Assembly (NCBI RefSeq): GCF_037200945.1
Contig: NZ_JBBCGP010000001.1
Location: 1,548,501-1,612,500 of the forward strand
DNA length: 64,000 nt
Reading direction: 5' to 3'
DNA from: Methylovirgula sp.
GTDB lineage: Bacteria; Pseudomonadota; Alphaproteobacteria; Rhizobiales; Beijerinckiaceae
Shown here: piece after piece, positions 53,944 to 62,525 of the stretch
How positions within the stretch are numbered: the first letter of the stretch is position 1
Layout: the number at the start of each line of letters is the position of its first letter
Position numbers and translations under genes: made by a program
Notes under the pieces: model-generated
The model's input: only the letters and a program-made list of their open reading frames with translations
Told to the model about the DNA's origin: nothing
Database searches by the model: none

Positions 53944-55206
53944 TCAGGCCTCCATCGCGAGCTGGCGCGCCCGCGCGCGCATCGCCCAATCGCCGGCGAC
54001 TCGAACCAGCGCGCTCGTGAGATAGCCGACGATGCCGAGGGTCAGCATGGCGATCACGATCGTCGGATATTCGACCGTCGTGTAGGAGGTGTTGATGAGA
54101 TAGCCGAGGCCGAACTGGCCCGACACCATTTCTGCTGCAACAAGCGAAAACCAGGCGACGCCGACCGAGATTTGCAATCCCGTAAAGATGAAGGGCATCG
54201 CGCCGGGCACGATCACATGGCGGAAAATTTGTAATTTCGAGGCGCCGAGGCAACTCGCCGCAAGCACGTAAGATTTGTCGATCGATTTGACGCCCAGCAT
54301 CGTGTTGAGCGCTGTCGCATAGAACGAGGCGAGGAAGGTCAGGAAGATCACCGGCAGTTCCGAACCGGGGAACATGATGATCGCCAGCGGCACCCAGGCA
54401 AGAATCGGAATCGGCCGGATGATCTCGAACAAGGGGAAGAGATAGTCCTTGAAGGCGCGCGACCAGCCGAGCAGCAGACCAAACGGCACGCCGAGTGTCG
54501 TCGCCAGCGTGAAGGCGATCGCGATGCGCTGCACGCTGACAAGAATGTGCTGATAATAGACCGGCGTATAAATCGAGACGCCATAGGTCGGGTCGCGGCT
54601 CAGCCATTCCTGCAGAACCTGCGTCAGGCCCGGCATTTCGGCAAAGCGCGGCAGCTTCAATACTTCGACCGACAGATACCAGAATCCGAGCAGCAGGGCA
54701 TAACCGACCAGGCCGAGATAAGGCGCTGGCGAGCGCAGCCAGTGCGCCAATCGATAAAACGCAAGTTCGATAGCTTTAGAACGGCGGTCTTCGGGGTGAC
54801 GAATATCCTGCAACGCGCCCGCGACCTGTTCACGCATCGCCGTGCCGTCGTGCGCCTCGGCGGCAGCAAGGTCAAGGACGCGATTGCCGTCAATGCGCAG
54901 CAGGCTCGCCGCGGTTACGGCGATTGCGCGATAGCGGCGGCCGGCCTTGCCGCCGAGCGCCGTCCAGCCGAAGGCCTCGCCGGCTTGGACGGCTTGCGAC
55001 GGGAGTGACGCACCGCTGCCCGAGGGTTCGAGCAGGACGGTGCCGTCGCGGATGATATAGAGCGCATTAGCAGTTGCGCCCGACTCGTAGATGAGATCGC
55101 CTTCCAAGGCTTCAACCGGCTGCGCCGCGTCCGCAAGCTCCGCGAGAATGGGCGGCGACAACGTAAACGGCAAAGCCTTGGCGATCAGATCTTGAAGGTC
55201 GCTCAT
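53944..55206 (-). CDS. ABC permease fused to an N-terminal cyclic-nucleotide-binding domain
   Basis: A 420-residue fusion. Residues about 1-130 are a Crp-like cyclic-nucleotide-binding domain: VEALEGDLIYESGATANALYII, then GEAFGWTALGGKAGRRYRAI, which fits the phosphate-binding cassette with Arg in place. Residues about 165-410 are an SsuC-like permease with loop VLAASCLGASKLQIFRHVIVPGAMPFIFTG. ATG 55206 is 8 bases after the binding-protein stop; upstream frame extension is not protein-like. The arrangement suggests transport gated by a cyclic nucleotide or similar ligand. I know of no characterised transporter of this design. Confidence 0.88.
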   Translation of the reverse strand: MSDLQDLIAKALPFTLSPPILAELADAAQPVEALEGDLIYESGATANALYIIRDGTVLLEPSGSGASLPSQAVQAGEAFGWTALGGKAGRRYRAIAVTAASLLRIDGNRVLDLAAAEAHDGTAMREQVAGALQDIRHPEDRRSKAIELAFYRLAHWLRSPAPYLGLVGYALLLGFWYLSVEVLKLPRFAEMPGLTQVLQEWLSRDPTYGVSIYTPVYYQHILVSVQRIAIAFTLATTLGVPFGLLLGWSRAFKDYLFPLFEIIRPIPILAWVPLAIIMFPGSELPVIFLTFLASFYATALNTMLGVKSIDKSYVLAASCLGASKLQIFRHVIVPGAMPFIFTGLQISVGVAWFSLVAAEMVSGQFGLGYLINTSYTTVEYPTIVIAMLTLGIVGYLTSALVRVAGDWAMRARARQLAMEA

Positions 55207-55214
55207 GCGCGGCC

Positions 55215-56351
55215 CTATCTGAAGGCGGTCTCGGGCGCGCCCTTGATCACGCCGACCGGCACCGTAAGCTTGCGCTCTTTCAGGACCTCGGCGGTATAGT
55301 CCGGCAGGATAGCGTCGTCCGCCAGTTTCTCCACCGCAATGCTCTTGACCGAATGCAGGAAGGCCGTGTCCTTGGCGATGAGCGCAAGCGCATCTTTCGA
55401 GAATCCGAAGGGCAAGGTCAGCCGGATCGGACCACCGCCGCTTGCGGCGGGATAGGCGCCGAATACCGCTTGCCACAATTCCTTCTGCGTGAAGCCGGTG
55501 GTTTGCGCTTTCAGGAGTTCAGCGACTTTGCTGGCGTTCTTTGGATCGGCGAGAAAGAGTTCGGCATCAAGCTCGGTCTCGAGCCAGGCCTTGATGACAT
55601 CTGGCCGCTGTTTGATGAGATCCGCACGGGCATCCAGAAACGCACCGTCCGGCTCGTTGAAATTGTAACCGCTGGCGACGCGGCGGGCGAGGCCTTCAGC
55701 GACGAGACGCGAGGCTGTCGGCTCCCAGAGTACGGCGCCGTCGATCTTGCCGACGCGGAAGCCGCTGGTGATGACTTCGATGCTTTGATTGAGATAGGCG
55801 CTCGGCGTCACGTTGTTCTTTTGGAAGACGGCTTGCGCGAAGCGATCCGAGCAGCTTCCTTTCGGCGTGGCGACGGTCTTGCCGTTGAGCCATCCGACGG
55901 CGGCTTTGGCATCGGCAAATTGCGGCGCATCGCTGCGGACGAAAAAGACATTGCACTCGTCATGGCCGAGACCAATGTTGGCGAGGATGCGCAGATCGGC
56001 GACATTGCGTTTCGTCGCACCGACGATGGCTGGCATATCGCCGAGATAGCCGAGGCTCGCCTTGCCTGCCAGCATGGCGTTGACGATGATCGCGCCCTGC
56101 AGGCCGACGTGAAATTCGACCGTCGAGCCGGCGGGCAAATGGCTTTTCCATAATTGCAGGCCATTGATGACGGCGCCGGACCAAGCCTCGCTGTAATAGG
56201 GCTGATAGCCGACGACGAGGTGGATGGGATCGCCGGGTTTGCCGTAGTCCAGGTCCGCGGCGCGCGCGTTATTGGTTGCGGCCAAATTGGTTGCGGCAAA
56301 GCCGAGACCAGCCAATGCCCAAATACCCAGACGTTTTAGAAATAGGCTCAC
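55215..56351 (-). CDS. Sulfonate/nitrate-type ABC substrate-binding protein
   Basis: A 378-residue periplasmic binding protein of the NMT1/THI5-like (SsuA/TauA) fold. The signal peptide ends ATNNARA; mature motifs are IHLVVGYQPYYSEAWSGAV and LNGKTVATPKGSCSDRFAQA. GTG 56351 is chosen because CAGGAGAAAA precedes it and it gives the signal peptide. It is the only binding protein for two permeases and two ATPases in the operon. It follows the Crp-type regulator by 22 bases. Ligand inferred to be an organosulfur compound; nitrate or another anion is possible. Confidence 0.87.
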   Translation of the reverse strand: MSLFLKRLGIWALAGLGFAATNLAATNNARAADLDYGKPGDPIHLVVGYQPYYSEAWSGAVINGLQLWKSHLPAGSTVEFHVGLQGAIIVNAMLAGKASLGYLGDMPAIVGATKRNVADLRILANIGLGHDECNVFFVRSDAPQFADAKAAVGWLNGKTVATPKGSCSDRFAQAVFQKNNVTPSAYLNQSIEVITSGFRVGKIDGAVLWEPTASRLVAEGLARRVASGYNFNEPDGAFLDARADLIKQRPDVIKAWLETELDAELFLADPKNASKVAELLKAQTTGFTQKELWQAVFGAYPAASGGGPIRLTLPFGFSKDALALIAKDTAFLHSVKSIAVEKLADDAILPDYTAEVLKERKLTVPVGVIKGAPETAFR

Positions 56352-56373
56352 GGAATTTTCTCCTGTTCGGTAA

Positions 56374-57141
56374 TCAGCAGCCGGCGATCGCGCGAAGCGC
56401 GTCATGCCGGAGAATGACGAGGCGGCGATCGCCGATTTCGATGAGCCCGCGCTTGCGGAACTTCTCGATATTTATGGAAACCCATTGCCGCGTCGCGCCG
56501 ACCATTGCCGCGAGTTCTTCATGCGAAGGCATGTCGGCGATGACGATGGCGTTTTCGGATTCGACGCCCTTGAGCGTCGTGAGATTGAGAAGAAGAAGCG
56601 CCAGCCGTTCAACGACGGAACGTGTGCCGAGCATCTGCAGCAGCGACGAATAGCATTTACCCTTGTAGGCAAGACCCTGCACGAGGCCGATCGCGAAGTT
56701 CGGAATTTCCGACATCAGACGGCGCACGACAGGGCCCGGGAGACGGATCGCTTCGCCACTCTTCACACCGACGCCTGACCAGACATGCGGCGCTTCGCCG
56801 AAGATATCTGGGCCGCCGACAAAATTACCGGGTGTCCAATTGGCAAGCGTGATCTCGCGCCCATTCGGTGCCGAATACAGACTGCGGACAATTCCATCGC
56901 GCAGAATGAAGATACCGCGATGCGGGTCGCCCTGCCGAAAGAGAAGATCGCTCGGCGCGAAGCGAATGGATTCGCCCGCGGCCATAACTTGCTTCGATTC
57001 GTGTTCAGTCAGTGCCGCGAAAATATCGGGGACGCCAGCCAGATTTGGCAGTGACTCGAAGAGCAATAACGACGTGTTGCCATGCGCAGGGCCGGCTTCC
57101 GCCTCATCGGCGCCGAATCGTCTTTTTGCGATTGCAGTCAA
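56374..57141 (-). CDS. Crp/Fnr-family transcriptional regulator
   Basis: A 255-residue regulator: cyclic-nucleotide-binding-type sensor (DLLFRQGDPHRGIFILRDGIV at about residue 65, then WTPGNFVGGPDIFGEA) and a C-terminal winged helix (MPSHEELAAMVGATRQWVSI, then IEKFRKRGLIEIG). It lacks the N-terminal Cys cluster of oxygen-sensing Fnr. TTG 57141 is used because GGGAG precedes it and no ATG is suitable. It is the first gene of the transporter operon and probably controls it. The same sensor fold appears in the permease two genes downstream. Confidence 0.88.
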   Translation of the reverse strand: MTAIAKRRFGADEAEAGPAHGNTSLLLFESLPNLAGVPDIFAALTEHESKQVMAAGESIRFAPSDLLFRQGDPHRGIFILRDGIVRSLYSAPNGREITLANWTPGNFVGGPDIFGEAPHVWSGVGVKSGEAIRLPGPVVRRLMSEIPNFAIGLVQGLAYKGKCYSSLLQMLGTRSVVERLALLLLNLTTLKGVESENAIVIADMPSHEELAAMVGATRQWVSINIEKFRKRGLIEIGDRRLVILRHDALRAIAGC

Positions 57142-57480
57142 AAGTGTTCAGCTCCCCGGCGCCGCATTCGGATGGGCGGAGCAAGGGCTTAAAATCCCGC
57201 ATCAAATTATAAAGTCAATGGATTTAATGTATTAATGGCGAGGATGTAGGCGCGGCGATGGCCGTAAGCAGCCATAAGCAGCCTGCAACGCTTAGGCTGT
57301 TGAATTGGCGTAGGAAGATCTTTTTGCTCCAAGACGGCACAAAACGTGACATATTTATGAATATGGACGCGAACCGTGGCCAAAATAACACGCGATTTAA
57401 CTCCCACACCTAATGTCTAGTTACTTAGTTGACTAAGACCCCCTTTTTAAACTTGAGTTTATAAATCCAGAGGGGGTTCC
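57142..57480. other. Divergent promoter region between the Crp-type regulator and the porin
   Basis: About 340 bases with no gene. It has a direct repeat of the 10-mer GCCRTAAGCA at 57261-57280 and a perfect inverted repeat CTTAGT-TG-ACTAAG at 57424-57437, 43 bases before the porin ATG. TTGACT within it could serve as a -35 box. AGAGGGGG supplies the porin ribosome site. Confidence 0.5.
57424..57437. promoter_or_regulatory. Operator-like palindrome before the porin gene
   Basis: CTTAGT and ACTAAG form a perfect 14-base inverted repeat with a 2-base centre. Position relative to the porin start suits a regulator site overlapping the promoter. It is loosely similar to half-sites of IscR-like (Rrf2) regulators, but the binding protein is unknown; the adjacent Crp-type regulator would normally use a different consensus. 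Confidence 0.4.
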
Positions 57481-59193
57481 ATGAACAACAACACTTTTTT
57501 CCGGCACCGGGTCCGGTACCGCGGAGTGGGCACGAGCCTGCTCTGCTTTCTAATGGCGACGAGCGTCCTCGCTGGCGGCGCCAGCCAGGCTTTCGCTGAC
57601 GACAGCGCATCCATCCACCGGCTGGAAGCTGAGATTCAGCGCATCGAAGCGCGCCATCAGCAGGAAATCGGGGCTCTGCGCGCCGAAATCCATCATTTGC
57701 GTCATCGCGAAGGCGGCCCGATCTACGTCAACAAGGACGAGGAGCCCGGGGCGCTGCTGCCGCATGTCATCGAGAGCGAAAAGGGCCCGGTGCATTTCGG
57801 CTTCGCCAGCGGCGACGGCCAGAACACGGTTGAGCTTACGGGTCGTCTGCATATCGATACCGGTGGTTATCTTGATACCAACCGGAATACGACCTCGTCT
57901 GGGTTCGCTTCGCATGGTCTTGCCAGCGGCATCAACTTCCGCCGCGCCCGTATCGGTGTCCAGGGCATCTTCCTCGGCGATTGGGCCTACGGCTTGATCT
58001 TCGATTTGGGCGGATCGAGCGACGGCTATAACGGCGGCGAGGCCCAAAATTCCGGTACCAGCACGTCGGGTATCGAAAACGCTTTCATCACCTACAACGG
58101 CTTCTATAAGCACGGTGGTCCGTTCCCCGTCGCCTTCGACATCGGCGCCATCGACGTGCCGTGGACCCTCGACGAGCCGAACGGTTCGAACGACATCATG
58201 TTCATGGAGCGCTCGAGCTCGCAGGTCATCGCGACGGCCTTCGGCGGCGGCGATAACCGCACCGCTTTGGGCTTCCGCTCGAACAATGATCGTTATTGGG
58301 TCGGCGCCTATCTGACCGGCCCGACGACCGGCCAATTGCACACCACGACAGCCTATTCGGATCAGCCGGCCGCCAACGGGACGGGAGAGGGTTTGGGGCC
58401 GCAGTTCGCCGCTCTGTTCCGCGCGACCTACAATCCCTATCAGGATAAGGCCTCCAATGCTTCGGTCCATTTAGGCTTCAATTTTGCCGATACGTTCGAT
58501 CCGCGCTCGGGCGGAGCGCCGACAGGCACGGGTGCAGGCGCTTGGGGTGAGGGCTTCTCCCTGAGTGATCGGCCGGAACTGCGCGTCGATCCGACGGCTG
58601 AATTCGGTTCGACCATTCCGGCGCATGGCGGTCAGGTCTTCGGCGCGGAAGCTGCGGCGACCTACGAGAACTTCTACATCCAGGGCGAGTACTATCACTA
58701 CATTGTTGATACGAGGAACTCCGCCACGGCCTTTGCTGCCACCAATGGCCCAGCGGTCGGCTTCAACGGCGGCTATGTCCAGACGAGCTACACGTTCGGC
58801 GGCCGGCGTTATTATAAGCCGACGACTGGCGCTTATTCGGGCGTGATCCCGGATCGTCCATTCATCTTTGGCACTGGTGGTTGGGGTGCGTTGGAAGTGG
58901 CTGGACGCTTCAGCATCGTCGATCTGAACGCGGCCGCGCCGTACCTCGCGGGTGCTGGCGGCGGCGCCGGAAATGCGGCTGGCATTATTCGCGGCGGCAC
59001 CGCGGCTGCGGCGATCCTCGGTGGCGAGCAGACGTCTTATGGCGCCGGTCTCAACTGGTACCCGAACAACAACATCAAGTTCATGCTCGACTACGAGCAT
59101 GTCATTGAGGATCTCCCCGCGACGCTGGGCGGCCCGAACACCCGCGGCGGCACGATCGACTGGATCGCGGCACGTTCGCAGGTCGTATTCTAA
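57481..59193 (+). CDS. OprO/OprP-type porin with N-terminal coiled coil
   Basis: A 570-residue outer-membrane porin of the phosphate-selective (OprO/P) family. The signal ends SQAFA, a coiled coil (SIHRLEAEIQRIEARHQQEI and on) spans about residues 42-78, then the barrel: VELTGRLHIDTGGYLDTNRN, FRRARIGVQGIFLGDWAYGL, ending WIAARSQVVF with the classic terminal Phe. The coiled coil probably forms a trimeric periplasmic stalk. It is divergent from the Crp-type regulator and ABC operon and may be the outer-membrane pore for the same anionic substrate; OprP relatives carry sulfate esters in some bacteria. A terminator follows. Confidence 0.88.
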   Translation: MNNNTFFRHRVRYRGVGTSLLCFLMATSVLAGGASQAFADDSASIHRLEAEIQRIEARHQQEIGALRAEIHHLRHREGGPIYVNKDEEPGALLPHVIESEKGPVHFGFASGDGQNTVELTGRLHIDTGGYLDTNRNTTSSGFASHGLASGINFRRARIGVQGIFLGDWAYGLIFDLGGSSDGYNGGEAQNSGTSTSGIENAFITYNGFYKHGGPFPVAFDIGAIDVPWTLDEPNGSNDIMFMERSSSQVIATAFGGGDNRTALGFRSNNDRYWVGAYLTGPTTGQLHTTTAYSDQPAANGTGEGLGPQFAALFRATYNPYQDKASNASVHLGFNFADTFDPRSGGAPTGTGAGAWGEGFSLSDRPELRVDPTAEFGSTIPAHGGQVFGAEAAATYENFYIQGEYYHYIVDTRNSATAFAATNGPAVGFNGGYVQTSYTFGGRRYYKPTTGAYSGVIPDRPFIFGTGGWGALEVAGRFSIVDLNAAAPYLAGAGGGAGNAAGIIRGGTAAAAILGGEQTSYGAGLNWYPNNNIKFMLDYEHVIEDLPATLGGPNTRGGTIDWIAARSQVVF

Positions 59194-59215
59194 GCAAAAG
59201 CTACAAACGTCGAGG

Positions 59216-59248
59216 AAGCCCGGCAGGTCACGCTTGCCGGGCTTTTTT
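59216..59248 (+). terminator. Rho-independent terminator after the porin gene
   Basis: AAGCCCGGCA (59216-59225) pairs perfectly with TGCCGGGCTT (59235-59244) around a 9-base loop and runs into a T tract. Strong terminator. Confidence 0.85.
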
Positions 59249-59264
59249 ATTTAGGCTGGCAAGT

Positions 59265-59492
59265 CTACTGATCGGAGACCGGCGACGGGAGAACGCTATG
59301 GACTCCATAGGGATCGTCGTAGGCCGGCGTCGCGTTCAGCGGAGCGTGGTAGAGGTCGTAGTACTGACCGGAAACGTTTTCGCTGCGGCTGTAAGCAACG
59401 TGATGGTGACGATGATGATATTCGCCATCCGCAAAAGCCACGCCCGACGAAAGTGCAACAGCGATGAGTGACATAAGGAGGGACATCTTCAT
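59265..59492 (-). CDS. Small secreted His/Tyr-rich protein, 75 aa
   Basis: A signal peptide (MSLLMSLIAVALSSGVAFA) precedes a mature part starting DGEYHHRHHHVAYSR and rich in His, Tyr and Pro, ending SPVSDQ. The ATG at 59492 follows AAGG. No family is recognised. The HHRHHH cluster may bind metal. It converges on the porin terminator. Confidence 0.6.
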   Translation of the reverse strand: MKMSLLMSLIAVALSSGVAFADGEYHHRHHHVAYSRSENVSGQYYDLYHAPLNATPAYDDPYGVHSVLPSPVSDQ

Positions 59493-59716
59493 AACGTTTG
59501 CCTTCTATCTCGGTGCAGCGCGCAATGACGACCGCGCGCCCTGACCTCAATATTGCTCGGCAAAGCAATTATTCCATGCCCTATGTTTTAAATTCGGTTT
59601 TATGTAGTCTCGTTTACTTTCAAGTAGAGCTCTAAAACTTATTTTATACTTCCCATCGAAGCTGAATACCCAGAGCGAAAAACCTCGGCGGCGCAGAGAA
59701 AGACGCGGATCGGCGG

Positions 59717-60831
59717 TCAAGGCTGCCGAAGAAACGGCGCGCTTAGCTCCAGCACGCGTTCGCCGAGCGCATACCACCCCTGCGCAGCGAAACTGTCGTC
59801 GTGCAAGTAACAGCGCACTCGTACCTGACGCGAGCCGGGCGTGAAGATGAAATGCCGGCTCATCGGCGGGCATGTGACAAAGGAATGATATTTTGACAGC
59901 TGCGCGCAATTGACGAAGTGCGTGCCCCATTTCGTCTCGACGTGGCTGCGGCCGTTGACGACATCTTCGGGGAAGGTGTGCGTGTGGCCGCCGAGCCAGA
60001 GATCGACAGCGCCCGGATTGGCCGCGAGATAGGCTTCAAACTTCTGCGCCTTCGGTTCGTCGTCGATGAAATAGAGATAAGAGGCGCCTTCCGGCACGCC
60101 ATCGACGCCAATGATAGCGCCCATGCCGCCAGCGCCCGTCCGGATAGCGCGAAACGCCTTCGTAGTCACCGGAAGCGACTGTCGTTTCCCGCAGCATGTG
60201 ATGATGACAAGAGATGACAATGTCGTCGCCCGCGGCTTCGACTTCGCGCTGCCACCAGGCAAAGGTGTCTGACGTCACGGCGCCCGCGGGTGAGCCGCCG
60301 CCCGTCTCGCGGCGCCCGACCGGATAGGGCAGGTCGTTGCGGTCACTCATCATGAGAAAACGCATAGGGCCGCCGCGCGGCTTCAACGCCGGAAAAATCC
60401 GGGTTTTCGCTAAGCGGGTCGATCCACTTCCGAAACCACCAATTCGCGGGTTTGCCTCGGCTCGATTCCGCATCGCCTGGCGAGGCGTCGTGATTGCCAG
60501 CTACCGGATAGATCTGCTCACGCCGATGCTGCTTTAGCGCGCCGAACTGGCGAACGACTTCAGTGCCTTGTCGATCGTCCGGCAAATCCCACAATCCGGC
60601 ATTGTCGCCGAGATCGAGTGCGATATCCCAACGGAATGGCGGACCGCCCAATTCGCTACCGAACTCGGATTGACGCAAGGCGTTGGCGAGACTTTCGGGA
60701 TAGCCCGCGGGCGGGATGAATTCCATACCGTTACGAATGGCGTCCGATACGGCCTTGTCGGTTGCGACATGCGCGTCTGAAAAGACCCAGAGGTGAAACG
60801 CCTCCGGGTCTTCGGCTTCCAATGCGGCCAA
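59717..60831 (-). pseudogene. Calcineurin-like metallophosphoesterase broken by two frameshifts
   Basis: Three overlapping frames together make one phosphoesterase: the first carries FSDAHVATDK and LDLGDNAG and PVAGNHDASPGD, the second GDDIVISCHHHMLRE, the third LWLGGHTHTFPEDV. These are the standard metal-binding motifs. The first break is fixed by removing one T from a TTTT run near 60358, the second by removing one G from a GGG run near 60147. TTG 60831 with GGAGA upstream is the likely start; the joined product would be about 370 residues. Either a pseudogene or two sequencing errors. Substrate unknown. Confidence 0.75.
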
Positions 60832-60857
60832 AGCAAAATCTCCGAGTTAAGCAAGGT

Positions 60858-61697
60858 CTAACGTGCTGCGGGGCGCTGCATACCCCAGCGCTCGACGGTC
60901 CGGCGTTCGATCAGATGGAAGATCGCGAATTCGACGAAGAGACCGATAAGAATAACGGTCGCGAGCCCGGCAAACACGCGGTCGGTCAAGAGGTCGTTGC
61001 GATTGCGGTAAATGAACCAGCCGAGACCGCCGGTGCCAGAGCTGACGCCAAAGACAAGCTCGGACGCGATCAGCGTCCGCCAGGCAAAAGCCCAAGCGAC
61101 CCTGAGGCCTGAAAGGATCGAAGGCAGCGCGGCAGGCAAAAGGATGTAGAGAATATAACGCGGGCCGCGCAGCCCATAATTCCGTCCGACGAGCCGTTGC
61201 GCCTCCGGTACTTGCTCGAAGCCGGCGAGCGCCGCCAATGAAAACGGCCAGACAACAGCGTGGACGAGTACAAAGAGGAGGCTCGCTTCGCCGAGCCCGA
61301 ACCACAGCATTGCAAGCGGCAGAAGCGCGATGGCGGGCAGGGGATTGAAAATGGCAGTCAGTGTTTGCAGCACATCGCGCATGAATGGCAGCGTAACTGC
61401 CAGCGAGACGAGGACGAGCGCGATCGACAATGCCAGTGTGTAGCCTTTGAATAATTCCAGCAACGAGCTCGCCGCAGAACTCAAAAGGTCTTCCGACCCC
61501 GCCGATTGAAGGAGGGCGCTCACCGTTTCGGTGAAGCTCGGAAAGAGCAGAGGATTGGCTTTGATGAGGGCAGCGATCTGCCAGGCAATTGCCAATAGAG
61601 CGAGAACCGATAGTCGGCGCGCGATAAAGGAGCGGCGCAGCGAATTTAAGCTACGAAGCACAAAAGCCGAGGCCCCCCGGCTTTCCGGCGCTCGCAA
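60858..61697 (-). CDS. Sulfonate-type ABC transporter permease (N terminus probably frameshifted)
   Basis: A permease of the SsuC/TauC type, at least 279 residues, six helices, loop QRLVGRNYGLRGPRYILYILLPAALPSILSG. As read, the only start is TTG 61697 without a ribosome site. An ATG at 61733 that overlaps the ATPase stop opens MSELNLAHREPSLASAGKPG in another frame; removing one base from the six-C run at 61673-61678 joins it to the permease. The real start is therefore probably 61733. It belongs to the operon binding protein, ATPase, permease, with ssuD upstream. Confidence 0.85.
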   Translation of the reverse strand: MRAPESRGASAFVLRSLNSLRRSFIARRLSVLALLAIAWQIAALIKANPLLFPSFTETVSALLQSAGSEDLLSSAASSLLELFKGYTLALSIALVLVSLAVTLPFMRDVLQTLTAIFNPLPAIALLPLAMLWFGLGEASLLFVLVHAVVWPFSLAALAGFEQVPEAQRLVGRNYGLRGPRYILYILLPAALPSILSGLRVAWAFAWRTLIASELVFGVSSGTGGLGWFIYRNRNDLLTDRVFAGLATVILIGLFVEFAIFHLIERRTVERWGMQRPAAR

Positions 61698-61726
61698 GCG
61701 ACGGTTCGCGGTGCGCGAGATTGAGT

Positions 61727-62524
61727 TCAGACATCTGATCGTCTCGCGCCAAATAAAACTTCGTGTACATCCCGGACAATGCCGTCAAAACGCGCCGAGC
61801 CGATGTCCTCAACTCCCAATGTGGATGTGTCGAACGTCGCAAGGGCGTGCGCAGGCTGGCCGCCCAAAAGCAGAAGCCGCGTGCTGATCAAGACCGCCTC
61901 GTCGATCGCATGCGTGACGAAGATCAAAGTCATCTGAAGTTCTTCTGCCAACTTCAACAGATCTTCCTGAAGCTGGCGACGCGTCAGAGCATCAAGCGCC
62001 GCGAACGGTTCGTCCATCAGCAGGATGTCAGGTTTGGTCGCCAGCGCCCGTGCGATCGCCGCACGCTGTTTCATGCCGCCGGAAAGCGTATGCGGATAGA
62101 AATCCACGGCGTGTGACAGCCCCACGGCGGTGAGCGCCGCGTCGGAGCGTTCGACGGCTTCGGCTTTGCCGAGTTTGCGCGCGACACGCAGCGGAAAAGC
62201 GACATTTTCCCGGATCGTTTTCCAGGGCAGCAATTGGTCGAATTCCTGGAAAACGACGATACGATCGGGCCCCGGGCCGGTGATCTTGCGGCCGCGTGTC
62301 TCAATCACGCCCGCCGCGGGTTTCAGGAAGCCGGCGACGGCTTTCAAAATCGAAGATTTGCCGCAGCCGGAGGGCCCGAGCAGCACGAGCCGTTCGCCGG
62401 ATTCGATCGTGAACCCGATATTTTCGACGATGCGCGATGGGCCGGCGTCACCCAAATAATCGAGCGCGAGGCCGCGCGCTTCCAAAACTGGCACGGCCGA
62501 TAAGTGCTGGGCGGTCGCGGCCAT
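61727..62524 (-). CDS. Sulfonate-type ABC transporter ATP-binding protein
   Basis: A 265-residue ATPase with Walker A LGPSGCGKSSILKA, signature LSGGMKQRAAIARALA, Walker B ILLMDEPFAALDA and switch His in VTHAIDEAV, all intact. ATG 62524 is 1 base after the binding-protein stop. SsuB/TauB-like by neighbours. It powers the third sulfonate-type transporter in the window. Confidence 0.9.
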   Translation of the reverse strand: MAATAQHLSAVPVLEARGLALDYLGDAGPSRIVENIGFTIESGERLVLLGPSGCGKSSILKAVAGFLKPAAGVIETRGRKITGPGPDRIVVFQEFDQLLPWKTIRENVAFPLRVARKLGKAEAVERSDAALTAVGLSHAVDFYPHTLSGGMKQRAAIARALATKPDILLMDEPFAALDALTRRQLQEDLLKLAEELQMTLIFVTHAIDEAVLISTRLLLLGGQPAHALATFDTSTLGVEDIGSARFDGIVRDVHEVLFGARRSDV

Positions 62525-62525
62525 T

